A stretch of DNA of 64,000 nt from Fodinicurvata sp. EGI_FJ10296 (GCF_040712075.1 NZ_JBFCVL010000004.1:186001-250000); one strand, 5' to 3'; positions 43,796-53,321 are shown, numbered from the stretch's first letter. Notes: generated by a model not told the origin, from the sequence alone. Numbers and translations are program-made.

Positions 43796-44677
43796 CTACC
43801 AGCTAAAGCTGGTCGTCCCGGCATGGTGGCAATAGCCGCCAACATCGACGGCGACCGGCGCGCCGCTGTCCGGATCGGTGCGGACATCGGCGCGGAGCAG
43901 GCAGCCTCCCTGCTGACCGGATGCCCCGTGATGACGCACACTCACGGCTTCCGGCCCCAGCCCATCGGGATGGGTGGCGTGAATCCGCTGCGCCAGCGCC
44001 GCGACGGCCGGCATTGGGGCTGCGGCACCGCTGCCAAACAGGCGCGCTTCGGAGGTGTCCGTTGCGGAATGATATGCATATATGCCCGCAAGTCCGGCCT
44101 CGGCGGCGTAGTCGGCCAGGATCGATCGGCCGCCATCGATGGCTGCAAGCTGCTCGGCGCCGTCGACAGCGGCCAGCAGATAGCGGCTGCCGTTATCGCT
44201 GGCGACGAGCGCGTCGGCGGCCGGCTCCCCGCCCTCGAACAGGAGGTCCACGACAGCGCCTAACGATGGCGTCCGTTCGGCTGGCTGGAACCCGCTTGCC
44301 GGGAACCGCAGACACAATACACCGTCAGCCGAAAGGCCGATGGCAACGATGCCCGTGGGCGTACGGCAGCGGACCGGCCGCAGTGGCGCGCGTTGCCCGG
44401 CCCAATGAAGCCATGCCGCAGCAATATATCCGTTCTCGGCGCCGCGATGCCCCTGCACGCGCCGCGACGGCCTGAACGCCGCGATGGTGAGCAGGTCGCC
44501 GGTTGCCCCATCGATGAATACGGTCTCATCAACGCCGACGCGCGCGGCCAGAACCTGCCGGGCCGCGATCGGAATGGCTGACGCGTCGGGGATGACGGCC
44601 ACGGGGGCGCCGCCGATCCCGTCTTCGCTGCCGACCATCACCAGATGCACGGTCGCGACCCCGGAGGGTGTGATCAT
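43796..44677 (-). CDS. PhzF-like (phenazine biosynthesis fold) protein
   Basis: A 293-residue protein that resembles the diaminopimelate epimerase/PhzF fold. It has AARVGVDETVFID near residue 45, with the Glu-Thr pair of PhzF, then VQGHRGAENGYIAAAWL, reminiscent of the GHATLAA motif, and a second-half RLFGSGAAAPMPAVAALAQRI. The C-terminal DVGGYCHHAG segment does not match the usual PhzF ending. No phenazine genes are nearby. The family call is moderate; it may be an isomerase for a small acid handled by the neighbouring TRAP operon. It is transcribed toward that operon. Confidence 0.6.
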   Translation of the reverse strand: MITPSGVATVHLVMVGSEDGIGGAPVAVIPDASAIPIAARQVLAARVGVDETVFIDGATGDLLTIAAFRPSRRVQGHRGAENGYIAAAWLHWAGQRAPLRPVRCRTPTGIVAIGLSADGVLCLRFPASGFQPAERTPSLGAVVDLLFEGGEPAADALVASDNGSRYLLAAVDGAEQLAAIDGGRSILADYAAEAGLAGIYAYHSATDTSEARLFGSGAAAPMPAVAALAQRIHATHPDGLGPEAVSVRHHGASGQQGGCLLRADVRTDPDSGAPVAVDVGGYCHHAGTTSFSW

Positions 44678-44778
44678 TCGTCAATCCATCCCAGGCTGAT
44701 AACGCGGCCCATTGCCGGTCGCCTCCAGTTTCTCACAATCAGCCGCGCCAACAAATCGACGAATCGCGCCGGCAAGCT

Positions 44779-45279
44779 TCATTCCGCCGGCGGGTGTTCC
44801 GGCCGCGTCAGGATATAGGTGGTGACACAGACGAGGATCGCGCCGACGACGAGCGACAGCACGAGGCTTCGGGAAATGGCGACGGTCAGCGCATAGCTGA
44901 CAATGATGGAAACGACGGCATACCATTTTGCCTTCCGGCTCATGATGCCATAGCGGGTCCAGTTCGACAGAAACGGCCCGAAACGCGGATGGTAATAGAG
45001 CCAGTCGTGAAGCCGGTCGGAGCTGCGGGCAAACGCCCACAGTGCCAGGATCAGGAAGATCGTCGTCGGCAGGCCGGGCACGACGATGCCAAGAGCGCCA
45101 AGCCCCACGCACACCATACCGAACGCCGCATACGCCCATCGGACGGGCCGGAGTCCGCTTTTGGGGGGCCGGTCGGGCTCGCGGGTTTCCGACCCGGGAT
45201 TGGCCACCGGCGCCGCGCCCTCTTGCGCGTGTGAACCCTTTTCGACCGCCCTATCCCGGCACATCGGCCACGGCACCAT
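44779..45279 (-). CDS. DUF454 (YbaN family) inner-membrane protein
   Basis: A protein of up to 166 residues. The core from VRWAYAAFGMVCVGLGALGI and PGLPTTIFLILALWAFARSS to FLSNWTRYGIMSRKAKWYAV is the YbaN/DUF454 pattern with three or four hydrophobic segments. The ATG overlaps the end of cydC; a GTG at 45207 preceded by AGAGGG would give 142 residues and is an equally good start. Function of the family is unknown, but it often lies near cyd or haem-related genes. Confidence 0.85.
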   Translation of the reverse strand: MVPWPMCRDRAVEKGSHAQEGAAPVANPGSETREPDRPPKSGLRPVRWAYAAFGMVCVGLGALGIVVPGLPTTIFLILALWAFARSSDRLHDWLYYHPRFGPFLSNWTRYGIMSRKAKWYAVVSIIVSYALTVAISRSLVLSLVVGAILVCVTTYILTRPEHPPAE

Positions 45280-46936
45280 TCGAATCGAGGGTCAGGACGC
45301 GGTCAAAAAGTTCGAGCCCACGCCGCTGATGGGTAATCATCAGGACCGTGCGCCCGGCCGCCACGGGCATCAGCCGATCAAAAAGATCGGCCCGGGTGGC
45401 GTCATCCAACCCTTCGGTCGGTTCGTCGAGCAACAGAACCGGCGAATCCTTGAGAATGACGCGGGCGAGCGCCAGACGCCGCGCCTGTCCGCCCGAGATC
45501 GAAACCCCGTTCTCGCCGACCCAGGTGTCGAGACCGTCGGGCAGTTCGTCAACGAACCGGTCGAGATTGGCCGCGGCAAGGGCGTCGTACAACGCCGCAT
45601 CCTCGGCCGTCGGGTTGCCGAGATAGAGATTGTCGCGAATGGTCCCGGCAAATATCTGGCTGCGCTGCGACATATAGGCCATTCGATCCCACAGGATCTC
45701 GCGGTCAAGCGTTGCGATATCGGTTCCGCCCAGGCGCACCTGCCCGGCCTGGGGATCCTCCAGCCGCAGCGCCAGCGAGATCAGCGTGGACTTGCCTACC
45801 CCGCTCGGCCCCAGCAGGGCGACCTTCTCGCCGTCCGCGATCGTCAGCGACAGGTCGCGCAGCACCGGACGTGCGGGATCATAGCCAAAGGTCACGCCCT
45901 CGAAGGTGAGGCCATTCTCCGCCGGCGGCGCAGCGGGTTGCCCGGGATCGCGGATCGCCGGTTCCTGCCTTGCGATCTGCAGAATGCGCGCCGCTGCTGC
46001 CCGCGTGCGGCCAAGATACTGATAGGCCAGCGGCAACGGTGCCGAGGCTTCGAACAGGGCCATGGTCGCCAGCACCATCATGACCAGAACCGGTGCGGAC
46101 AGGGTGCCGTCGCCATGGCGGGCCAGACCGATGAAAAGCACCGACCAGACGGCGAAATTGGCCAGGATCTGGCTGAGCGCCGAGGAAAATCCCGTCACCT
46201 GCGCCATCCGGCGCTGATCGCGCACCAGATCGAGCGTGGTTTCGTCGACCATCCGCCGCTGGCGGACATCGGCGCCGAACAGCTTCAATTCTGTCAGCCC
46301 CTGAACGCCGTCGACCACCTGAATTCGCAGATCCGCCGCCCGCGCGACCATGCGCCGTCCGGTCGCGTCGCCCAGGCGGTTGGCCAGCACCGGAACCGCC
46401 GCCCCGGAGAGCGCCAGCAGGCCCACCGATACCGCCGCGATCATCGGATCGAACAGGCCGAGGAACACCAGCGCGATCAAGGCCATCGCCACGGCAACGA
46501 CGGTCGGTGCCATGACCCGCAGATAAAGGCTGTCCAGCGCGTCGATATCGCTGGTCAGGCGGTTGAGGACGTCGCCGCTGCGCATCGACGCCAGTTGTCG
46601 GGCATCGAGCGGCAGGCATTTACGGAACAGCCAGATCCTGAGATCCGCCAGCACGCGGAAGGTCGCCTCGTGCGTGGCAAGACGCTCGGCATAGCGCGAG
46701 CCGGTGCGCAGGATGGCGAAGAAGCGGATGCCCGCACCGGGTCGGAAAATATCGAAGCCGATCGCCGAAAGCCCGCCGAGACCGAGACCGGCGATGGCGC
46801 TGGCGGTGATGAACCACCCCGACAGGCTGAGCAGACCGAAACTGGCGATCAGCGTCGTCAGCATCAGCGCGGCGCCGAAAATCAGCCAGCCGCGTCGCTG
46901 GAGGAATAATCGCATGAAGACGGCGAGATCGGCCAT
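45251..46936 (-). CDS. cydC: Thiol reductant ABC exporter subunit CydC
   Basis: A 561-residue ABC exporter half with six membrane helices in the first 300 residues. The ATPase domain has LLGPSGVGKST, signature ISGGQARRLALARV and VLLLDEPTEGLD. The membrane domain has the CydC-type GDVLNRLTSDIDALDSLYLR stretch. With CydD it exports cysteine and glutathione to the periplasm, which is needed for cytochrome bd assembly. It starts four bases after the cydD stop. No cydAB genes lie in the window. Confidence 0.93.
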   Translation of the reverse strand: MADLAVFMRLFLQRRGWLIFGAALMLTTLIASFGLLSLSGWFITASAIAGLGLGGLSAIGFDIFRPGAGIRFFAILRTGSRYAERLATHEATFRVLADLRIWLFRKCLPLDARQLASMRSGDVLNRLTSDIDALDSLYLRVMAPTVVAVAMALIALVFLGLFDPMIAAVSVGLLALSGAAVPVLANRLGDATGRRMVARAADLRIQVVDGVQGLTELKLFGADVRQRRMVDETTLDLVRDQRRMAQVTGFSSALSQILANFAVWSVLFIGLARHGDGTLSAPVLVMMVLATMALFEASAPLPLAYQYLGRTRAAAARILQIARQEPAIRDPGQPAAPPAENGLTFEGVTFGYDPARPVLRDLSLTIADGEKVALLGPSGVGKSTLISLALRLEDPQAGQVRLGGTDIATLDREILWDRMAYMSQRSQIFAGTIRDNLYLGNPTAEDAALYDALAAANLDRFVDELPDGLDTWVGENGVSISGGQARRLALARVILKDSPVLLLDEPTEGLDDATRADLFDRLMPVAAGRTVLMITHQRRGLELFDRVLTLDSNGAVADVPG

Positions 46937-46939
46937 CGT

Positions 46940-48805
46940 TCAGCCCTCCCCGTCGCCGAGAGTCCGGCCCCGGTCGAGCCGGACGATACGGTCGGCCCAA
47001 TCGATGCCGGCGGCGTTGTGCGTCGCGATCACCACAGTACGGCCCTTGACCGCTTCGGCCAGCGCCGCCAGCACCAACCGCTCGTTGTCGAGGTCGAGGC
47101 TGGCGGTGGGCTCGTCCATCAGCAGAATCGGCGCATCCTTGAGCACCGCACGGGCCACCGCAATGCGTTGGGCCTGACCGCCGGAAACGCCGTGGCCGCG
47201 TTCTCCGACCAGCGTGTCGAGCCCGTCGGGAAGCTCGTCGCCGATCCGGCCCAACCCTGCGGTGGCGGCAGCCGCACGCACATCGGCGTCATCAGCATCG
47301 GGCCTGGCCAGCCGGATGTTGTCGCGGACGGTACCGTGGAAAAGATGTGGCGTCTGCCCGATCCACGATACGGCGGCCATCAAATCGTCACGAGCGATGG
47401 ATGCCGTCGACCGGCCGTCGACGGTAACGTCGCCGCCGCTCGGGGCTTCCAGTCCCATCAACAGGCCAATGACGGTGGATTTCCCGGCACCACTGGGTCC
47501 GATCAGGGCGACTCTCTCCCCCGGTGCGACGGTGAAGGCGACATTCGTCAGCGGTGCTTCACGGTTGCCTTCTCGCTGCAGCGACACGTCATGCAATGCA
47601 ATCGCGGGCGCTGCCGTCAGCGCGAACGGCGCCGCGCCGGCAGCCGATGGGGGTGTTTCCTCGAATATTTCCAGCAGTGTTTCGGACGCGCTCAACGCCG
47701 TCGCCCGGTCGTGATAGAACTGGGCGAACTGGCGTAGCGGCAGGAAGAAATCCGGCGCCAGCAGCAGCACGAACAGGCCGCTCCACAGCGTCATGGAGTC
47801 CGCCGTGCCGAAGCCGATCATGCCCAGCAGGCTCAGGCCGACATAGACCGCGACCAGGGCGACCGAGACGCTGGAAAAGAACTCCAGCACCGCCGACGAC
47901 AGAAACGCCAGCCGCAGGACGCCCATGGTGCGCTTGCGATAATCATCCGAGATGCGTTCCAGGACCGCCATCTCACGGCGTGCCTGGCCAAACAGCTTCA
48001 GTGTGGTCAAACCCTGCAGACGGTCGAGGAAATGGCCACTCAGCCGCGCCAGCGCCCGGAATTGCCGCCGGTTCGCCGCCGCCGCCCCCATGCCGACCAG
48101 CGCCATGAACAGCGGGATCAGGGGCGCTGTCACCATAAGGATGATCCCGACCACCCAATCGACCGAGAAAACGACGACCAGCATTGCCAGCGGCAGGGCG
48201 GCCGCAACGACCATCTGCGGCAGATAGCGCGAGAAATAGCCATCCAGCGCATCCACCTGCTCGACCACCGCCGCGATCAGGCTGCCGGTGCGCCGGGAAT
48301 GGACAAAGCGCGGCCCCAGTGCCGCAATATGGGCCAAAAGCTCGGATCGGACGGTCGACTTGACCCGCGTCGCAGCGTTGACGCCGGCGACTTCGGCCAG
48401 CCAGACGCATCCACCGCGCAGCACGTAAAGAATCGCAAGCGCGGCAAAGGACGGCAGCAGATCGGCGCGGATCAACCCGTCGATGGCCACGGAATGAACG
48501 ATATGGGCCAGAAATCCGGCCTGGACGACCAGCAGCAGCCCGTTGCTCACGCCCGCGCCGACGCACAGCGCCAACGCATGCCGCGCGGATTGGCTTTGCG
48601 CCGTCAGCCACCGGCGTGCCCGCTTCTGGCGATCGATATCGGGGCCGTCGTCGGTCGACGCCTCATCGCGTTGCGGAGCGTCGGTTCCGGCCCTTGCGGC
48701 GGATGAAGCGTCGACGGTACTGGCCACGATGGTGGGCCCTCGGGGTCTCGGTTCGGGACGATCGGCCAACTTTGACGGCCGTCGGTTCATGGGGTAAATC
48801 GGCAT
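46940..48805 (-). CDS. cydD: Thiol reductant ABC exporter subunit CydD
   Basis: A 621-residue protein from ATG 48805; a second ATG at 48790 is possible, and neither has a strong ribosome site. The first 60 residues are a polar extension not found in most CydD proteins. The membrane domain includes FVHSRRTGSLIAAVVEQVDALDGYFSRYLPQ, here described only by its landmark positions (about 185-215). The ATPase domain has LIGPSGAGKST, VSGGQAQRIAVARA and ILLMDEPTASLD. It pairs with CydC. The operon reads away from a DUF2889 gene. Confidence 0.92.
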   Translation of the reverse strand: MPIYPMNRRPSKLADRPEPRPRGPTIVASTVDASSAARAGTDAPQRDEASTDDGPDIDRQKRARRWLTAQSQSARHALALCVGAGVSNGLLLVVQAGFLAHIVHSVAIDGLIRADLLPSFAALAILYVLRGGCVWLAEVAGVNAATRVKSTVRSELLAHIAALGPRFVHSRRTGSLIAAVVEQVDALDGYFSRYLPQMVVAAALPLAMLVVVFSVDWVVGIILMVTAPLIPLFMALVGMGAAAANRRQFRALARLSGHFLDRLQGLTTLKLFGQARREMAVLERISDDYRKRTMGVLRLAFLSSAVLEFFSSVSVALVAVYVGLSLLGMIGFGTADSMTLWSGLFVLLLAPDFFLPLRQFAQFYHDRATALSASETLLEIFEETPPSAAGAAPFALTAAPAIALHDVSLQREGNREAPLTNVAFTVAPGERVALIGPSGAGKSTVIGLLMGLEAPSGGDVTVDGRSTASIARDDLMAAVSWIGQTPHLFHGTVRDNIRLARPDADDADVRAAAATAGLGRIGDELPDGLDTLVGERGHGVSGGQAQRIAVARAVLKDAPILLMDEPTASLDLDNERLVLAALAEAVKGRTVVIATHNAAGIDWADRIVRLDRGRTLGDGEG

Positions 48806-49046
48806 GCGGCCGATTTCAAGCGACACCGGACGAAAGGTGGCGCGGCGCACTGCCTGTCGACACGCGCCGATTGACGCACGGGGCAAGAGATCGACACAAT
48901 ATAGCTGAATATGTGCTGCATGCTGACCGAATTCCCGATCTGCGGCTGTCGGGGCGCCAATGGGCGTCGCAGCAGAAGCCCAGCTACTGCAGGCCTTGGG
49001 CATGCCTGGGCCGGCAGCCTCACCGTATGACGAAAGTGACGAGACC

Positions 49047-49745
49047 ATGGTGCTATCAGCGCCCGCAGAACGCGAGCATCTTCATACCCGAACCGTGACC
49101 TGCCAAGGGTTCCGTCGCCGCGACGGGCTGTGGGACATCGAAGGGCGGATGACGGACGTCAAGACGTATGGATTCGACAACGACTTTCGCGGAACGATCC
49201 ATCCCGGCGACCCCCTGCATGACATGACGCTGAGACTGACGGTCGATGACGAGCTGACGATCACCGCCGTCGACGCGACGACGGACAAGGCGCCTTATGC
49301 CATCTGCCCGCAGATAACGCCGAATTTCCAGAAGCTGGTCGGTTTGAAGATCAAGGGCGGCTTTACCCGGATGGTCCGAACCCGCCTTGGCGGCGTTCAT
49401 GGCTGCACGCATCTGGTCGAGTTGCTGGGCCCGATGGCGACCACCGCCTTTCAGACCATCTACCCGATTCTGGTCAAGGAGCGGGCCGAGCGCACTGCCA
49501 GGGAGAAAGCCGCCAACGCTGCTGCACCGGCAACGTCCTCTCCACCGGCAGCCGACGGCACCGAGACGCCGCCGGCGCGCAAGCCGCCGACTCTTCTGAA
49601 CAGCTGCCATGCCTATGCCAGCAACGGCCCGCTGGTGAAGAAGCTGTGGCCGGAATTTTATACCGGCGAGCCTGATGCGGCCGAAGCCGGGGCCGAAGGA
49701 TCAGGGCAGGACACCGCCAGGGAGAAATCCGGCGCCAGTTCCTGA
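49047..49745 (+). CDS. DUF2889 domain protein
   Basis: A 232-residue soluble protein from ATG 49047. The region EHLHTRTVTCQGFRRRDGLW followed by DIEGRMTDVKTY is the start of a DUF2889 domain, and FQKLVGLKIKGGFTRMVRTRLGG and GCTHLVELLGPMATTAFQT are its conserved core with the Cys-Thr-His triplet. After residue 155 comes an Ala/Pro-rich linker and a NSCHAYASNGPLVKKLWPE segment with a second Cys and His. The family is uncharacterised. It is divergent from cydD, 241 bases apart. Confidence 0.85.
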   Translation: MVLSAPAEREHLHTRTVTCQGFRRRDGLWDIEGRMTDVKTYGFDNDFRGTIHPGDPLHDMTLRLTVDDELTITAVDATTDKAPYAICPQITPNFQKLVGLKIKGGFTRMVRTRLGGVHGCTHLVELLGPMATTAFQTIYPILVKERAERTAREKAANAAAPATSSPPAADGTETPPARKPPTLLNSCHAYASNGPLVKKLWPEFYTGEPDAAEAGAEGSGQDTAREKSGASS

Positions 49746-49834
49746 TAAGGCTTGGCGTGACAATCCTGACCTTGCGACGCGCGATCCATCGGCTGTAGTA
49801 GGACAGGTCCTGGCAATCAATGGAGTTCCTGTCC

Positions 49835-50326
49835 ATGGCAATCCCCCGCTTCGCCCTTCTCGCTGCAGTTGGTTCGGTGGTGACGGCACTGGCATCGGTT
49901 CAAACGCTCGCAGCCAGCGGCGCAGGGCTGTCGATCGAGGAGCCATGGGCGCGGGCGACGGCGCCGAACGCGCCGACCGGCGCCGTCTATGTCAGCATCA
50001 CCAATACGGCTGACGAAGCCGACCGGCTTACCGGCGCCGAGGGCGACGTCGCCGAGCGCATCGAGTTGCATGACACCGAGATCGATGACGACGGCGTCAT
50101 GCGGATGCGCGAGATCGACGGCGGCATCCCGCTGCCGCCCGGCGAAACAGTGGAACTGGCGCCCCAAGGGCAGCATATCATGCTGATCGGGCTCGACGGT
50201 CCGCTGATCGAGGGGGAATCCTTTCCCCTCACCCTGTCGTTCGAACAAGGCGACGCGGTCACGGTCGAAGTCAACGTCGAGTCGATTCACGGCCGCTCGA
50301 ACGGCAACGGCCATGGCGGCAACTGA
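49835..50326 (+). CDS. Periplasmic copper chaperone PCu(A)C
   Basis: A 163-residue protein from ATG 49835, with GGAG nine bases upstream. It has a signal peptide and the mature core ISIEEPWARATAPNAPTG-like start (LSIEEPWARA). Copper ligands fit the H-x(n)-M-x-M-x(21)-H-x-M pattern: ELHDTEIDDDGVMRM and GQHIMLIGL. PCuAC delivers Cu(I) to cytochrome oxidase. A C-terminal His-rich tail, NGNGHGGN, may add a copper site. It stands apart from copA and cueR by about 17 kb. Confidence 0.93.
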   Translation: MAIPRFALLAAVGSVVTALASVQTLAASGAGLSIEEPWARATAPNAPTGAVYVSITNTADEADRLTGAEGDVAERIELHDTEIDDDGVMRMREIDGGIPLPPGETVELAPQGQHIMLIGLDGPLIEGESFPLTLSFEQGDAVTVEVNVESIHGRSNGNGHGGN

Positions 50327-50370
50327 TTGCGCCGACGTTCCGTCGGGCTGCAAGCTCTGGCAGGGACGCC

Positions 50371-51075
50371 ATGGCGCGATCTTTTAAAAAGCGGCTCAGG
50401 CGCAGGCTCCGCGACGCTCAGGGATCTCTGGAAACGCCGTGGCAGCGCTTGCTCGCCCATGTCGATCTGGTGGCATTCGATCTGGGTGCGTTTCGCTGGC
50501 TTCGACCGAATCTGCATCAGGTCGCCCCCGGCGTCTATCGCAGCGCCCAACCGTCTCCCCGGATGCTGCGACGGCTCAGCCGTCAGGGCGTGCGCACCAT
50601 CGTCAATCTGCGCGGCGCCGACGACAGCGGCGCCTACAAGCTGGAAAGCCGCACCGCCACGACGCTCGGTCTTCGGCTGATCGACCTGCGCATGAAGTCA
50701 CGGGACATCCCGGACGAGCAGACACTGGTCGCCCTCAGCGACATATTCCTGACCGCCGACAAGCCGCTCGTCTTTCACTGCAAATCCGGCGCCGACCGGG
50801 CCGGGCTTGCCGCCGCCATCTATCTGATGCTCGCCGAAAACCGATCCGCGGCCGAGGCGATCGGGCAGTTGCATTGGCGCTTCGGGCATGTCCGCCGCGG
50901 CATGCCCGGCATCCTCACGACATTTCTCGAAACCTATCGAGACGAAGGCGAACCCCGGCGGCTGGGATTGATCGACTGGCGGCGTCGGCATTGCGACATC
51001 GTCGCTGTGCACGACCGCTTCCAGCCGACCCGATTCGCCCGCGTGCTGACGGATCGTATTCTTCGCCGCGAATGA
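50371..51075 (+). CDS. Dual-specificity/tyrosine phosphatase family protein
   Basis: A 234-residue cytoplasmic protein. The catalytic loop HCKSGADRAG has Cys137 and Arg143 in the CX5R form, and the preceding VYRSAQPSP and GVRTIVNLRG stretches are typical of bacterial DSP-like proteins. The N-terminal 40 residues are basic and may bind membranes. The substrate is unknown; it may be a phosphoinositide or protein. It starts after a short spacer from the copper chaperone and converges with the Usp gene. Confidence 0.88.
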   Translation: MARSFKKRLRRRLRDAQGSLETPWQRLLAHVDLVAFDLGAFRWLRPNLHQVAPGVYRSAQPSPRMLRRLSRQGVRTIVNLRGADDSGAYKLESRTATTLGLRLIDLRMKSRDIPDEQTLVALSDIFLTADKPLVFHCKSGADRAGLAAAIYLMLAENRSAAEAIGQLHWRFGHVRRGMPGILTTFLETYRDEGEPRRLGLIDWRRRHCDIVAVHDRFQPTRFARVLTDRILRRE

Positions 51076-51080
51076 GCGCC

Positions 51081-51122
51081 GATCAATGCGCCCCCGGTCA
51101 ATGAGCCCCCGGTCAATGAGCC
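51081..51122 (+). repeat. 15-base tandem repeat at a convergent gene end
   Basis: Three copies of a 15-base unit, GGTCAATGAGCCCCC, occur in a row, the first with two mismatches and the last truncated. They lie between the phosphatase stop and the Usp stop, and overlap the latter. Confidence 0.8.
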
Positions 51123-51943
51123 ATGAGCGTCGGAACGGTCATATGCTTCAGAATGTTGCGCGTCGTTCCGCCCAGCACTGTCTCACGGAATCGGGAGTGG
51201 CCATAGGCACCCATGACGACCATATCGGCGCCGGTGTCCGAGACACTGTTGAGCAGCACATCGTCGATCGACATCTCCGATCCATCAAAGCGCGACGCCG
51301 TAACATTGGCACCGTGTCGCGCAAGATAGGCGGCCACATCCATTCCCGGCCAGCGCTTGGTCGTGTCCGACGCACGAACGGTCAGGATCTGGACCTGATC
51401 GGCCCGCTTCAGTAGCGGCAAGGCGGCATAGACGGCGCTGGCGGCCGCACGCCCGCCGTCCCAGGCGACAGTGATCGTTTTGCCGATCGTCGCCCGCGGT
51501 CCGATATGCGGAACGATCAGCACAGGGCGCGTGGATTCCAGCACCAGATTGTCAGGCAGGTCCCAGACACTGCTGGGCGTCAGGTCGTAATCGGTCTGCC
51601 CCACCACCACCAGATCTGCATACCGGGAATGAATATCGAGCACATGGGCCGCATCGCCTCCGGCCGCACGCCACTCCGAGGATCCCGTCAGACCTTCCTG
51701 ATCCATGACCTGATCGAACAGAGCTTTGGCCTCGTCGATCTGCTCGTCGCCGTCATCATCCATAATGGGGATGAAGACCGGCGCGATGCTGGGTCCGGCA
51801 TAGGCCGGAAGCGGCATCGGCACGCGGATGCCAAGTCCCACGATATGCGCATCGTTCCGGCGGGCGATCTCGGCCGCTGCCGCGATTCGGCCACGGCTCT
51901 GCTTGGTGTTGTCGACATGGACGAGTAAGGTCTTGTAGGCCAT
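51113..51943 (-). CDS. Tandem universal stress protein (UspA family)
   Basis: A 276-residue protein from ATG 51943, with AGGAG upstream; codons before this ATG belong to the leader. Two Usp domains are present. The first begins MAYKTLLVHVDNTKQS and has IAAAAEIARRNDAHIVGLG. The second begins near residue 150 and carries the ATP-binding motif VVMGAYGHSRFRETVLGG. An FNR-type palindrome lies 110 bases upstream, suggesting oxygen-dependent control, as is common for Usp genes. Confidence 0.93.
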   Translation of the reverse strand: MAYKTLLVHVDNTKQSRGRIAAAAEIARRNDAHIVGLGIRVPMPLPAYAGPSIAPVFIPIMDDDGDEQIDEAKALFDQVMDQEGLTGSSEWRAAGGDAAHVLDIHSRYADLVVVGQTDYDLTPSSVWDLPDNLVLESTRPVLIVPHIGPRATIGKTITVAWDGGRAAASAVYAALPLLKRADQVQILTVRASDTTKRWPGMDVAAYLARHGANVTASRFDGSEMSIDDVLLNSVSDTGADMVVMGAYGHSRFRETVLGGTTRNILKHMTVPTLMAH

Positions 51944-52314
51944 GGCAAGGTTCTCCTGAATAGCGCCGGATGGTGAACGCTCCCCATCCCGCATTTTTCG
52001 GGCACTCCCCGAACGGAGATAGTCGACCGAGCGCGCGCCGAGTGCATTGATATGCATCAAACTGCACAGCGCTCTGCCGACCTTCGATAGATGCTTTCCG
52101 AAGCGATGGCATGCCGCCTCGCTGAATCAAGGGCCGAACCGGCGCCGATTCTTCCCCCGAAAGATCGGCTCTCCGGAAAATCAGTGCAATGGGTCGTTCG
52201 GAATGGTGCCCTGCCACTTGCGGAACAGCCATCGATTACATATTTTATAAACTATCATTCACATAATTGAGTGTCGCAGCAGTGCGGCATGCTGACGCTT
52301 CTGAAGAGGTCCCA
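51944..52314 (+). promoter_or_regulatory. Divergent intergenic region between usp and YeeE genes
   Basis: No gene is supported here. It contains the FNR-type box at 52047 for the leftward Usp gene. For the rightward YeeE gene TTGCGG at 52217-52222, a 17-base spacer and TATTTT at 52240-52245 form a plausible sigma-70 promoter. The AT-rich segment ATTTTATAAACTATCATTC that follows may hold a repressor site; ArsR-type BigR often controls such sulfur genes, but no clear match to its box was seen. Confidence 0.65.
52047..52060 (-). promoter_or_regulatory. FNR/FixK-type box upstream of usp
   Basis: TTGAT-ATGC-ATCAA is a perfect match to the CRP/FNR-family consensus TTGAT-N4-ATCAA. It is centred 110 bases before the usp start codon. 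Confidence 0.82.
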
Positions 52315-52737
52315 ATGGAAAATTTCACCCCTGTCTCCGGCCTGATCGGCGGCATGCTGATCGGCCTTTCGGCGGTTATGCTGATGCTGTTCAACGGACG
52401 AATCGCCGGCATTTCGGGGATCGCGTCCGGGCTGCTGGCCCGCCCGTCATCCGACACTGCATGGCGGGCGGCGTTCGTCATCGGTGTGCTCGCCGCGCCT
52501 GCTCTCTATGGCATTGCGACCGGACCGGTCGACATCGCATTGGCCGGAGGACCGGCCCTGCTGGCTGTTGCCGGCTTCATCGTCGGCCTGGGATCGTCGC
52601 TCGGCAGCGGCTGCACCAGCGGCCACGGCGTCTGCGGTCTTGCGCGGCTGTCGCCGCGGTCGCTCGTCGCCACCGCCGTCTTCATGACCACGGCTTTCGC
52701 GACCGTCTTTATCGCCCGCCACCTGCTCGGAGCCTGA
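52315..52737 (+). CDS. YeeE/YedE-family transporter subunit 1
   Basis: A 140-residue membrane protein from ATG 52315, with AAGAGG upstream. It has the family landmarks [21 protein letters not shown] and [20 protein letters not shown], with the conserved cysteines used in thiosulfate or sulfur uptake by YeeE/PmpA-type proteins. About four hydrophobic helices are present, half of a full-length YeeE. The second half is encoded by the next gene. Confidence 0.92.
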   Translation: MENFTPVSGLIGGMLIGLSAVMLMLFNGRIAGISGIASGLLARPSSDTAWRAAFVIGVLAAPALYGIATGPVDIALAGGPALLAVAGFIVGLGSSLGSGCTSGHGVCGLARLSPRSLVATAVFMTTAFATVFIARHLLGA

Positions 52738-52742
52738 ATCCC

Positions 52743-53264
52743 ATGACCTCCTCACCAACTTCGACCTCAAGAACAAACGTTGCCGCAGTCGGAACTGCAC
52801 TCGCCGCCGGCCTCGTCTTCGGCCTCGGCCTGACGATCAGCGGGATGATCAATCCGGCAAAAGTGCTGGGCTTTCTGGACCTTTTCGGCGCCTGGGATCC
52901 GACACTGGCATTCGTCATGGGCGGCGCGGTCCTCGTCACCCTGCCCGGCTTCAGACTGTTGCGCAGACGCGGTGCGCCCGTGTTCTCGCAGATGTTCCGC
53001 TTTCCGACCCGCTCGGACATCGATCCCCGGCTGGTCGGCGGATCCGCCCTGTTCGGGGTCGGCTGGGGACTGGCAGGTTTCTGCCCCGGACCGGCGCTGG
53101 CCGCGCTGGGCGCCGGAATTGGCGGTGCCGCCTTGTCGGGCAGCGGCGTCACGGCCGTCGCCGTCTTTGTCGCGGCAATGCTGGCCGGCCTCGCCGTGCC
53201 CCGCCTGCTGCCGACCGGCGGACCACGCACCACGAGTCCCGCGCCCACTCGCCAGGACGGCTAA
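52743..53264 (+). CDS. YeeE/YedE-family transporter subunit 2
   Basis: A 173-residue membrane protein starting five bases after subunit 1. It has [21 protein letters not shown] and [21 protein letters not shown], the second conserved Cys motif of the DUF6691 or PmpB type. The pair together forms the length of one YeeE protein, as in two-gene sulfur uptake modules. The C-terminal 15 residues are polar and variable. Confidence 0.92.
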   Translation: MTSSPTSTSRTNVAAVGTALAAGLVFGLGLTISGMINPAKVLGFLDLFGAWDPTLAFVMGGAVLVTLPGFRLLRRRGAPVFSQMFRFPTRSDIDPRLVGGSALFGVGWGLAGFCPGPALAALGAGIGGAALSGSGVTAVAVFVAAMLAGLAVPRLLPTGGPRTTSPAPTRQDG

Positions 53265-53321
53265 AGCCGGTCCCCGGGTCTCCCGGAACTGCCCCGGACT
53301 CCCCGCATTCAGGATATCGAC

